64,000 nt of DNA. Origin: Posidonia oceanica. Taxonomy: Eukaryota > Streptophyta > Magnoliopsida > Alismatales > Posidoniaceae. Both the position numbers and the translations under genes were made by a program. Positions 33,849-44,200 of the stretch are shown here, in pieces; the stretch's first letter is position 1; each line of letters begins with the position of its first letter. The notes under the pieces are model-generated. The model was given only the letters and a program-made list of their open reading frames with translations, made no database searches and was not told the DNA's origin. The stretch lies in assembly GCA_037176725.1 (NCBI GenBank), contig JAZBRS010000054.1, positions 17,936,001 through 18,000,000 on the forward strand. Direction: 5' to 3'.

Positions 33849-34838
33849 ATGGGTTTCCCCACCTTGGTGAGCCCAGCACATTGCTCTGAGACTCTCCGAG
33901 GATGGATCGCCATGCTCACTGAAGCTGATCGTGAAAAGCTGATCCTATGGGGCATCCCACCTAGACTTCTGAAAGCTACTAATGTGGAGGTCAGCCGACA
34001 TCTCTTGTGTGCTGCTGCAAGGTTTTGGAAACTGGCGCACCATGTCTTTTGTTTTGGCAAGACAGAACTGACACTTACACTGGCGGAAGTGCGCCAAATC
34101 TGCAGCTTCTCCACGCTCATGGGACCTGCTGTGTTCATGAGGCATTCTGGCTATGTCACCATCCTAAGGCAACTCACGGGGCTCTCTGCACAAAGCTGCA
34201 AGAAAAGACTGGTCTGCGTCGACGGGCCCGTAGCTGCGCTCCACCTGAACTATTTTGAGGAAGTCACCAAGAAGCGTGCCGAACTGGGAGATGAATTGTG
34301 GCTTCGCGGCTTTGTCACCCGCTTCCTGGGTGAGCTAATCTTCAATCATGGCCGGATGACTATCGCTATTGAAGTTGCGGAGATCGCCCTTGCTGTGGTG
34401 ACCCGCCAAATCAACCTAGCACCTGTCGTCCTGGCTGAGACATATAGCGGACTGGACCGTATTTCGCACCGCTGCCGCCACATTCAAGGCTGCGGAGCTC
34501 TGGTACAAGTATGGCTGGCCGGACATCTGGAGGTAGACATCCTGCACCCCCAGAAACATGCATTTGAGACATACTGCAGCAGCGGCCACACCAAGACCAT
34601 CAAGACTGTCCGTGAGGAGTACGAAAGGCTAGAACAGCTGACAGACGATACAGTAACTTGGCATATCATTCCATCTGTAGTGGAGTGGTTCACCGTTTTC
34701 TTCGGTGCCCGCGACATGCGACTGGTCGTCTTGCCGAGGTTCACTGAAGGCATGGAGTATCACCCCTTCTGGGTCATGCGGCAATTTGGTCTCCGTCAAG
34801 GGGCATTTATCGACAGCACCGCACCAAAGCTACTCTAG
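33849..34838 (+). CDS. Accessory ORF, plant DUF7745 / mobile-domain-like protein
   Basis: A 329-codon ORF opening with ATG (in-frame stop upstream at 33786) in the element's sense strand. W-x-A-M-L-T/E-A-D near residue 20, KLAHHVFCFGKTELTLTLAEV (about residues 62-82, written in part), RGFVTRFLGELIFNH (about 154) and WVMRQFGLRQ (about 310) resemble the plant family labelled DUF7745 and related plant-mobile-domain proteins, from memory of that family. Function unknown. Extra ORFs after integrase are known in Tat elements. Unlike neighbouring gag-pol it has no internal stop. Beyond the TAG, the same frame continues with similar coding character to about 35050, ending in a basic R-R-S-K-K-A-R stretch, with another stop near 34975, so the ancestral protein was probably longer. 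Confidence 0.7.
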   Translation: MGFPTLVSPAHCSETLRGWIAMLTEADREKLILWGIPPRLLKATNVEVSRHLLCAAARFWKLAHHVFCFGKTELTLTLAEVRQICSFSTLMGPAVFMRHSGYVTILRQLTGLSAQSCKKRLVCVDGPVAALHLNYFEEVTKKRAELGDELWLRGFVTRFLGELIFNHGRMTIAIEVAEIALAVVTRQINLAPVVLAETYSGLDRISHRCRHIQGCGALVQVWLAGHLEVDILHPQKHAFETYCSSGHTKTIKTVREEYERLEQLTDDTVTWHIIPSVVEWFTVFFGARDMRLVVLPRFTEGMEYHPFWVMRQFGLRQGAFIDSTAPKLL

Positions 34839-35399
34839 CCCTATCCTTTCAGCACAATTGCAGCCACAACAGAGCTAGCAGACCTTATGCGCCATGGCGT
34901 AAAATCAACAGACATTGCAGCCGCGAGGGGCTCAGGATGCACTCTTGAGTATCTAACTGAAGTGCAGGGGCTCTAACCCATTAATGAGATCTCACCTGGC
35001 GCACCACTGTTTCCTGATACCAGGAGGTCGAAGAAGGCCCGGACTGACTAGGGCACCTACATCTGCATATCCCTTTTTGAGTCTTGCTGTACTCTGTTCA
35101 GCCTGTTATAGGCATGTAACCAAGACTTTGTGAATGCAAGGGTGTTTTGTACCATGTGCTTGTGTGTTTGGCTTGGCTTCCATAACATGATGCATGCATG
35201 GTCTTATAATCATATCTTCAGCGTACTTCTTCAGCCCCTTGGAGTCATGAGGAGGGCACTATCAGAACCTGACAGCTCACAAGCTCAAAAGCAACTACCA
35301 ACACCCTCAGCACCAAGGGAAGCTACAAGAAGACCCTACGCTCCACTTGGATGCCAGAATCTCTGCAGACCAGCACCGTCAACATGGGCAAAGCTGCCA
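34839..35399 (+). other. Region after accessory ORF
   Basis: The first ~210 bp look like the former C-terminal coding part of the accessory ORF, interrupted by TAG and TAA codons that could each come from a glutamine codon. From 35050 to 35399 no gene or clear structure is seen. Confidence 0.5.
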
Positions 35400-35640
35400 A
35401 GCGCTCCCGGCTGGATCTCCGCTGGGCTGGTAGCCCTAACTACCCGTTTGACAAGCACGTCAGCTTAGTCTATCGCTTTTCGATGCCAAGGGCGCTTCGC
35501 CTGTCCCTTGGTATCCTCCCTGATACGAGGGGCATCTTTTTTCACTGCCCCATGATATCACATCTCCAGCTGCATCCAAGCTAACGTGCCTAACTGTCGC
35601 AGGCCCATCCATTTCCTTGCTCCGCCTTTGGATTTTGGTG
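35400..35640 (+). repeat. Hairpin-rich block before the array (copy 1)
   Basis: Contains GGGCTGGTAGCCC (35424-35436), and arms CCCTTGGTATC (35505-35515) and GATACGAGGGG (35522-35532). The stretch 35420-35545 is repeated on the other side of the array at about 37100-37225. Confidence 0.75.
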
Positions 35641-36960
35641 CCCCTATACCCTTTGCGGTCGATAAGTCTGAAACTTATCATTTTTTCAAACCCTTTGCGG
35701 TTGATAAGTCCGAAACTTATCACATTCCGTTCCATTGCGGTCGATAGGTCTGAAACCTATTCTTTTCGGTCGATAAGTCCGAAACTTAACATTTACTTTT
35801 ACGGTCGATAGGTCCGAAACTTATCACATTCCAATCTTTTGCAGCCGATAAGTCCGAATCTTATCAGTTACCCTTCCACGGTCGGTAGGTCCGAAACCTA
35901 TCATCCATCAGCTCCCCGGTCCGGTCTTGATAAGGCTTGCACTTATCATTCTTGACCTCTTCCTGGTCTTAATAGGGCTTGCACCTATCATTCCTAGCGG
36001 TCTGGTCTTGATAAGGCTTGCACTTATCATTCCTGACCTCTTCCTGGTCTTGATAGGGCTTGCACCTATCATTCCTGGCGATTCGGTCTTGATAAGGCTT
36101 GCACTTATCATTCCTGACCTCTTCCTGGTCTTGATAAGGCTTGCACCTATCATTCCTAGCAGTTCGGTCTTGACAAGGCTTGCACTTATCATTCCTGGCC
36201 TCTCCCTGGTTTTGATAGGACTTGCATCTATCATTCTTGAGGGTCCGGTCTTGATAAGGCTGGCACTTATCATTCTTGACCTCTTCCTGGTCTTGATAGG
36301 GCTTGCACCCATCATTCCTGGCGGTCCGGTCTTGATAAGACTTACACTTATCATTTCTGACCTCTTCCTGGTCTTGATAGGGCTTGCACCTATCATTCTT
36401 GGCGGTCCGGTATTGATAAGGCTTGCACTTATCATTCCTGGCCTCTTCCTGGTCTTGATAGGGCTTGCACCTATCATTCCTGGCGGTCCGATCTTAATAA
36501 GGCTTGCACTTATCATTCCTGACCTCTTCCTGGTCTTGATAGGCCTTGTACCTATCATTCCTTCCAGTCCGGTCTTGATAAGGCTTGCACTTATCATTCC
36601 TGACCTCTTCCTGGTCTTGATAGGGCTTGCACTTATCATTCCTGGCGGTCTGGTCTTGGTAAGGCTTGCACTTATCATTCTTGACCTCTTCCAGGTCTTA
36701 ATAGGGCTTGCACCTATTATTCCTGGCCTCTTTTCCGATCTTGATAAGGCTTGCACTTATCATTCCTAGCCTTTTTCCGGTCGATAAGTCCGAAACTTAT
36801 CATTCACCTCCCTTGCGGTCGATGGGTCCGAAACCTATCCTTTGCGGTCGATAAGTCTAAAATTTATCATTAACTCCCTTGCGGTCGATGGGTCCGAAAC
36901 CTATCATTCACTTACCATTCACTCCCTTGTGGTCGATGGGTCCGAAACCTATCATCTGTC
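35640..36960 (+). repeat. Tandem hairpin array of outer element (about 33 hairpins)
   Basis: Outer parts (35640-35905, 36770-36955) have hairpins GATAAGT-CCGAA-ACTTATC or GATAGGT-CCGAA-ACCTATC. The central part (35929-36760) has an 81-bp dimer made of a 42-bp unit with GATAAG-GCTTGCA-CTTATC and a 39-bp unit with GATAGG-GCTTGCA-CCTATC, about ten dimers. The stem change A-T to G-C occurs on both arms together. Because 81 and 42 are divisible by three, ~280-codon frames are open on both strands; their 27-residue repeats have no protein-like character, so I do not call a CDS. Confidence 0.92.
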
Positions 36961-37089
36961 GTGCGTCCCCTTTTCTTGCTTGCTTTCTCAGCAAAAAAGA
37001 TGCCCCCTTTTCTTTCACGTTGGAATTTTGCCCCTTTTGTTCCACGCCGCTCTGGTTACCTGCTTGCTTCCTTGGGCGAGGACAAGCTA

Positions 37090-37435
37090 CCTTTCCTTCT
37101 CAGGACTGGCAACCCTAACTGCTCAGTTGACACCTGTCATAACTGTCCAACCCTTCTTTCGATGCCACGGGCGCTTCGGCTGTCCCTTGGTATCATCCCT
37201 GATACCAGGAGCATCTTATTTTGCTGCCCTCGGTAACTTCTCCGGGCTGGCAGCCCAAACTGCTTAGATGACACCCGTCACCCTGTCTGGCATCCTCTTC
37301 TTTGGGCTGATAACCCTAACTATCCGGTGAAGAGTCCGTCAACTCCTTGGGCTGATAACCCTAACTATCCAGTGGTGAGTCCATCAACTCCTTGGGCCGA
37401 TAACCCAAACTATCCAGCAATGAGTTCGTCAACTC
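37090..37435 (+). repeat. Hairpin-rich block after the array (copy 2) and 46-bp repeats
   Basis: 37100-37225 repeats the block at 35420-35545, including CCCTTGGTATC (37184-37194) and GATACCAGGA (37201-37210). It is followed by GGGCTGGCAGCCC (about 37244). About three units of ~46 bp at 37300-37435 have TTGGGCTGATAACCCTAA or TTGGGCCGATAACCCAAA and end near GAGTCCATCAACTC. Confidence 0.75.
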
Positions 37436-37841
37436 ATTATTCATCACATCAGAATTACGCATTAGGTAACAGTACCAGCATCACTTGCTAGATAGCAGCA
37501 TCAACATCATAGACACGATCATCGCATATTTTCCCCAACAGGGTCGCTTCTCGCATCATATCAGCATGCATCGCCCGCATCTTCCCCACAGAGTTTAGCG
37601 TAGCAAACCCTAGTGCAGGTTTTTACTTTAGCATTAGCATTATTGCATCTCTTTGCATTGCATCTGCATTCGCATTTGCATTTGCATTCACATTGCGGCA
37701 ACGGGTCATGATTTTCGGTGTATCCGCCGAATAAGCAACTCAGGCCCACAGCAACTTCGCGCTCGCCGGCTCGGGTGGGATGTCTTGTCAACCCTTAGCA
37801 CCGGCCTCGGTCCCCCTTGACCTCGCTCAGGGATGGGCATC
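37436..37841 (+). other. Pre-LTR block and PPT of outer element
   Basis: A run of GCATTTGCATTTGCATTC-type words (37630-37695) precedes a block closely matching the inner element (GGGTCATGATTTTCGG and the GTGTATCCG that follows it, about 37704-37728). AGGGATGGGCATC at 37829-37841 directly before the LTR is the likely polypurine tract. Confidence 0.75.
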
Positions 37842-40800
37842 TGTTGACACCCCATTTTGACTGCCTGGAAGACGGTCGACCTCTCTAGAAAGCTTGCTCG
37901 GACTCTGGGATGTCTCTCTCTTTTTCAAACTTAACCTATTTGACCTAAAACCAAATCCCATTCCTAAACCAACCCCAAAACCCCTCCTAAGCCTCAAAAC
38001 CTTTACCCAAGCCTTTTTACACCTTTCCAACCCTTTTCAAGCCAAGGCCCAAGCCCATTCCAGCCTTTGGCCTCCTGGGCATGTTGAATGCTAGCACCAG
38101 CAGCGTCCAACGTTGGACGCGCTCTATGCTAGCGTCCAACGTTGGACGCCCTCTGCACTAGCGTCCAATTGCTCGGGAGGTGCAGCGGCTGCTCTGCCAC
38201 CTTTGGCTCACCTCCCGTCCAGTCCGCCGCCCATACACCACTTACTAGCCATCCCCTCACCACTCCATGCCACCCACTAGCTGGCAAGGCCGTGTGACAG
38301 CCTGCCACCACCTCATTTCCACCCCAGCCCGTTTCCCGCTCACCTCCAGAGTCACTGCCTTTGCCAGCCCATCTCTACCACCACAATGACTTCGGCGACC
38401 ATCCGGACCTTCCACACTAACTACCTGACATTCCACGAAGACTTCCCACTCTCGCTTCGGCCTGCCACGCCTGCCATCGCCTGCCATTGCCTGCCAAAGT
38501 CGCTGCCGTCATTGAAAACAAGCCCACGAACCCAACAAAATAGCAACCTTCCAGCCGTTGCCTAGACCACCACACCTATCCCAGAGAGAATTGAGAGCCC
38601 AAGCGATCAAGAGTGAACTCCCACCTCCACTCCCAGACCTCCAGCTCCCTCTCCCGTGCCTCCTATGCACTGAGCGAGCTCGCCAGAGTTTGCCTGCCGC
38701 AAGCTTCCGCGCCGACCAACCGCGAGCCGAATAGCCGTTCCAGGCCACACCAAGGTAGGCATTCGATACCCGTAGCTAGCCCATGCACACACGAGCATGT
38801 TAGGATAGTTCTTTGGCACGCACACCCCCTTGGCTGGCCGGAGAAGCTCCTGCCACCGGCCGCAAGGAGGAGGAGGTGGGTGGAGCTAACCACCCGCCCA
38901 TTTTTGGGTTTGAGCGTATGCTCATGTTCCCCTTTGCATGCTCATGCTTCCTAGATCCTTAGTTTCCATTTTTGCACCGATCTGAGCATCGGTTTTGGCC
39001 GAGGAGTTCTCGACTTGTTGGACGCACAGACTGGTACGTCCAACGTTGGACATGCAAAAGTGCAGCGTCCAACACCCAGCTGTCTGTTTTCTTTTGCTTT
39101 GATTATGCCTTCATGCTTGCCATGCTTTGCTTACATCTTCATGAGCTTGTGGTATATGCTTCCTCACTTGTTCTTTGATGCCTTTGCATGCTTAATATCC
39201 TGTTTTGATCCCATTTTGGATCAATATTGCATGTCTCTTGTTGATCTGCTGTCTGCTTGCGTTGGATGCTAGAGTGAGTCACATCCAACGTTGGACGTTG
39301 GTTCACCCAGCGTCCTACTTCCTTGTTTGCTTACATCTACTGTCATGCTTGCATGTTGTTTCTTTTTGGGTTATATACATGATCCATACATGTTTAGCAA
39401 TGCCTGGCCCCTATGGCAACCATGTTTAAGCTTGCTAGTCTCTTCTCAAGTTGTATGCTCTTTTTTTTGGTGGGTTTTTACCCCTTTATTCTTTGCATAC
39501 TCTCTCTTACTTGCTTCTTATGGATTATATGCTTGCCTTGAGTGTTTTATCTTGATCTGGTATGTCCTCTGTAGCTTGCATGCATGTTTAAGTGGGGTTT
39601 AGAGCTGAGCTCCCCCTTCTGCAGGTAAGTTTGCATCCTCCATGTGTTGGACGCTGGGGGCTTCAGCATCTTACGTTGGACGCTGCTGCTACCAGCGTCC
39701 TACGTTTCTACTTAGTAACTTCCACTTAATTGCTTGCATGATGCTCTGATCTCTTATGTTCGTTTGATCCATGCCTATATGCCATGCCTCTGTTTGTTTA
39801 CAGCAACTTGAATGCATGCCATGATGTTTCCTTGCTAGTTTGAATGCCTTCTTGTCATCTGTCTGTTTGCAGAACGTTGGACGCTGGATAAAGCAGCGTC
39901 CTATGTTGGACGCTGCTTGCTCTAGCGTCCAACACCCTACAGTAGTTCAAATCTTATCCATGCTTGCCTCTTGCTATCAAATCTTATTCTGGTTGTTTAT
40001 CTTGACTGCCTCGCATGTTATACATGTCATGCACTCTCATGCAGCATTTACATCGCATCCATACAACCCGCATGCATTCATTTTTCTCAAAAAGCATGGC
40101 TTGGTTGTTGGATGCCTAGATCTCAGTGTCTAATGTTGGACGCTGTCATTCTGAGCGTCTAACACCCTCTGCTTGTTTGAAACTTGTTTTGATCTGGCTT
40201 CTGATTTCTGGGCTTTGTGTTTTATTTTCCCAACATGCTCTATCTGCTCTTAGATTTTTACATTGCATTAAATCCATGTTTTCCAAGCTTACATTGCATG
40301 TTTTCTGCATTTTGGTTTCTATCTGTGTAGGACGCGAGCTATTCCAACGTCCAACATTGGATGCTGCTGTTAGTCGCGTCCAACACTTGTTGTAAGCTGC
40401 ACCTCCGTTTTAAGCACCAAATCCGTTTTGATCGCCGCCCCTTGCACTTCGCTGGCCCTGGTACATGCCTACGACACCCATGCATGCTGTCGGGACCCTG
40501 TTTTGGTTTTGCACCTTGTCTTGCACGTTTTCCCGCGGTTTTAGCCTCACACCTGCTTTGCTTTATCCCTCGCATGTCGCTTGCATTGCATGGCTTTCCT
40601 CATAGTCTTGCTTTTTTGCCTGCATTTGCATTAAGACAGTGATGCTTACTGCCTGGAGTTCTCACGAACAAGGGTTCGCCTGGTTCGGAACACAGATAGC
40701 GCTGCTGAGCACTTAGATTGCACGTTTAATTCCTTGCACGCATTCTATCACTTAGAACACACATTTGAGCATCTAATTAGGCATTTATGGCACTTAGGCA

Positions 40801-41224
40801 TTCAAAGTATGCATTTTCCGTCAAAGCGAGCGAGTTAGCCTAGAAAGATCGACTTCTCAGGCGTGTCGGGCGTGCCTAACACCTTCCCCGCGTGTAATAG
40901 GAGTCCTTATCCTTTCTCTGGCCCGCAATGACCCTTTTGCCCTCGTCTTTGGCACGAGTCATCCATTTTTGCATAGCATTGCATCTATTTGTGTGGTTTT
41001 GCATGTTTTTCCCCAGTTTTCCTTGTCTCCTGACTTAATAGACTAGGTGGCGACTCCTTTTTCTTTTCTTTTTTCTTCCCTTTGTCTTTTTGCCTCTGTT
41101 TTCGGTGTTTTGAGTCGAGTTTCCTTCTCGGATCACCTACTAGTAGTGAACCTGATTTTCTGACTGGTGCACGCGAGCTATGGCAGCGTCCACAGACGAT
41201 TGCGAAGCTCACGGGATCGCTACA
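37842..41224 (+). mobile_element. 3' LTR of outer element
   Basis: 3383 bp, starting TGTTGACACCCC after the PPT and ending GCTACA. The last 621 bp match the window start. Seven clusters of GTTGGACGC/GCGTCCAAC inverted repeats lie between 38083 and 40384. A TGGCGACTCC decamer identical to the first ten PBS bases lies at 41048-41057. The next five bases are gaaag, the presumed right target duplication; its partner is outside the window. Confidence 0.93.
38083..40384 (+). repeat. Seven palindromic double-hairpin modules in outer 3' LTR
   Basis: Modules at 38083-38169 (three hairpins), 39017-39073, 39260-39317, 39645-39703, 39875-39932, 40107-40163 and 40327-40384. Each standard module is 57-58 bp and consists of two back-to-back hairpins with arms GTTGGACGC and GCGTCCAAC and a variable ~10-nt loop. 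Where hairpins meet they form the perfect 18-bp palindrome GCGTCCAACGTTGGACGC (38103-38120 and 38132-38149). The last four modules are 221-238 bp apart. Confidence 0.93.
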
Positions 41225-44200
41225 GAAAGCAAAATGCAATTAGAAAGCATGCAAAAGCAATTCAAATGTGTGACATAAGGTCGATGCGGCCTAGAGAAGG
41301 GTAAGGACTCCTGTTACGTGCGGGGAAGGTGTTAGGAACCCCCGACACATCCGAGGAATCGGTCTTTCTAGGCATTCTCACTTGTAGATGTAGAATGTCA
41401 ACAATTGCTAGCCTTTTACTGTACGTCCTAGGGCGATAGATGCAATGCATGCCTATGCTTTAAATGCCTAAGTACTTGAAAGCTATGCAAGGGGAATTAA
41501 ACATGCAACCTATAGGCTCAGCAACACTGCTAGGGTTCCGAACGGGCAAACCTTGCTTCGTGAGAACACCTAGGCAGTAAGCATCACTACCCTAATGCAA
41601 ATGCAGGTGATAAAAAAAACAGCAGCGAAAACCATGCAATGCAAGCGACATGTAAAGGATAAAGCAAAAGTGGGCGTGGAGAACGGTGCAATGTGGGCGA
41701 TATGCAAAGGAAAACAAATGTAGACGTGCAAAACAGTGAAAATAATGTGAAAGCAACACAGAAAACGATGCGAAGGTGGCACGAAAAACGATGCAAGCAA
41801 TGCGAAGGCAGTGCGAAAAACGACGCGAGCGATATGCAAATGAAGGCACGAAAAACGGTGCGAGCGACATGCAAATGAAGGTGCAAAAAGCGATGCAATG
41901 CAATATGCGAAAACGGTGCGGAAGACGATGCAGATGCAAGATGCGGAAGAAGGCATGGAAAATGAGGCAAGCAATGGGGGACAATGGCCACTGACTAGCC
42001 TGCATTGCAAGTCGCCAGCCATCTGGGCAACTCATCCGATTGCCGGCGACACAGGCTGCTGGTCAGGTCGCCCCCAGAGGCGGCGGCCAAGCCTTGCTGA
42101 CTCCAATCAGTAGCTTTGTCGCCCCGGCGAGGCTAGCAAACGCGACTAAAACCATAAATTAAAATCATGGCAGTGCAGAGGACACGCCACAGAAGAGAAC
42201 CATGCAATCGGAAAGCAAATGGCCGCGACGCAAGGTAGCAAAGCGGCGGCTGAAGGGCTGCCTGTAGCAAGGACTTAGCCACCGGTCAGAGGGGCGACTA
42301 TGCAAGCCGCCTCCCAAACAGGCGGCAGCCATTACTGCAAGCTTCCCAGACAGCAAACTCCAACAAATCAAAAAGCCATGCAAATGACTTGAAATCATGC
42401 AACTAATGTCATGCAAATGAAGAGGGCATATCAGAGAACATGTGCAAGCTATCAAAATGCAAAAACCATGCATGAGTTCCCAGTTATGGCTACCCAAAGA
42501 TGGCCGAAGAACCTGCCAGAGTTGTAGGTGAGTCGCCGCCGTAGGCGGCGGCTCAGTCTGCAACTCCTTGTTCCAGACAGCCATCTTCAAGGCAAGATTT
42601 GGAACCCATGCAACTCTATTTTTAAAAACTAAATGCATGAACCTGTAGAGAAAAGATCAAGGAATACGATGCAACTGAAAGTGAACCAATCGGGGGTCTG
42701 AGCAACGAGGCATGCCAGTGCAAAGTCAGGCCGGTGGTCTGTTTGTGTTGCAGTCAGTCGCCCCCCGAAGAGGCGGCTGAGTCTGCAACACTCAGACCTC
42801 GTGGCTGACTTTGAAGTTGTGCCTTGCTCCCGACACACAAGCATACAACCATTCAAACATACAAGCATGAAGAGCAATGATCCAAGAATGCAAAGCAACA
42901 GACAGAAGGTGAAACGGTGGCCTGTGCCGCCGGGAGGTCGGCCCAAAGTCGGGCCGGCAACAGTTGCAATCTGCAACTAGTCGCTGCACTAGGCGGCGCC
43001 TAGACCAGAAGCTCTGCGAGCTTCGCTGGTGAACTGCTACCTCCTCGTGGCGCGGAACGACCCACCGATGGCTAGGGATCGTCCGCGACGTTCTTCCGGT
43101 CCTTGCCATACCCTCGGTTTGGAGAATGGTGGACCGGATTAGCCCACCCACCTCCGCCCAAATCGTGCCACCGTAGCCATCGGTTGCCGACCGCTTGCGC
43201 GGCCAATGGCCCGAAGGCTGGGCTGGGAAGCTGTGTGGAGTCGAGGCGGAGGAGAGGGGATGCATCCCGGACACGGAGAGGGGCCTATGCCCCTTTCCCA
43301 ACCTCGACGGAGGTCTGCCGGAATCGCCGAGCCACCTTGGCTGCTAGGGCGGCCGAGGGCATGAGAAGGCTCGCCACCACTGTGGCTGCGAGGGGAAGAG
43401 CTCCGGGAACGTTCCCAGACCCCCAAAAGAATTTTAAGATGGGGTTTGGTACCTTTGTGAGCTCGTCGGAGTTGCAGGTGCGGAAGGTGGAAGCATTGCC
43501 CCACTGCGACTTTGGAGGCTGACGGCAGGCAGAGGAGGGCACGAGGAAGCTTGCGGAAGGTTGGGTTCTGCTCTCTGGTTATCTAGGAACACAAGAGAAC
43601 TCTTGGATCTCTCTTGCGGTGGCTGGATTGCGAATGCGGTGTGGTTCAAGAGGGATGCACGCGAAGGTTTTGTTCGGAAAGAGAGAGAAAGGATGGAGGC
43701 GATGGCTGGCACGGGTGATGGCAGGAGGCTCTGTGAGTGGCTGTGTCTGGGCGTGGAAGGCGAGGCTCGTCAGAGGCGGTGGCAGGGAGGATGACGGAGT
43801 CGTCGATGGCAGGAGAAAATGGTGAAGTGGCAGTGAGACGCTCGGTCCGTGGAAAGCACGCCGGCAAGCAACGGTGACTGGTGGTAGGGAGTTACTTGCT
43901 TTGGCGCGTAGTGCTTGGCCGTAGTGTCGAGTAACTCCAGTCGGGACGGGCGTGGAAGGCCGCGACGACCGGCGGTGGCCGCACGAGCTAGCTTGCTCGA
44001 TCTGCAATTTACAGTCTCAATGTCCTGTTGTCCTGGTGACTAATCCAGTCGCTGCTTGGGGTGCGATAGACTTTAGTCGCCTGTGCAAGAAAAAGTCAGA
44101 GGCCAAGCTGCCAATGGGATTGGGCATTGGTAATGGTTGTAATAATGAAATGGGCTTGGATTTTGGGAGGTTTTGGGTTTGAACTTGGGTTAGGTTTTGG

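Larger units (their letters stand above)
1..41224 (+). mobile_element. Outer Ty3/gypsy (Tat-type) LTR retrotransposon, interrupted
   Basis: This plus-strand element runs from a partial 5' LTR to a complete 3' LTR and is interrupted at 5233-26740 by a second element. Order seen: LTR, PBS, gag, protease, G-patch, RT, RNase H, second RNase H, integrase, accessory ORF, hairpin array, purine-rich PPT, LTR. The archaeal-type second RNase H, the extra ORF after integrase and the multi-kb LTRs are known traits of the Tat (Ogre/Retand-like) branch of plant Ty3/gypsy elements; assignment is by motif reading, not phylogeny. The coding region carries about 17 in-frame stops and several frameshifts, so it is not autonomous. 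By eye about 7% of positions differ between the visible 5' LTR end and the 3' LTR. Confidence 0.9.

Noticed and set aside
35908..36769. ~280-codon open frames on both strands
   Set aside because: They follow from repeat units divisible by three with no stop in the unit. The repeated peptides have no recognisable protein character and the element's coding sense elsewhere is clear.
38083..40384. CRISPR-like pattern of palindromic repeats with variable loops
   Set aside because: Spacing between modules is hundreds of bp and irregular, the variable parts are only ~10 nt loops, and the context is a plant LTR. The resemblance is only formal.
43103..43522. 139-codon and overlapping GC-rich ORFs in the third LTR
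   Set aside because: Open in several frames on both strands as expected for GC-rich DNA; the region lies inside an LTR.
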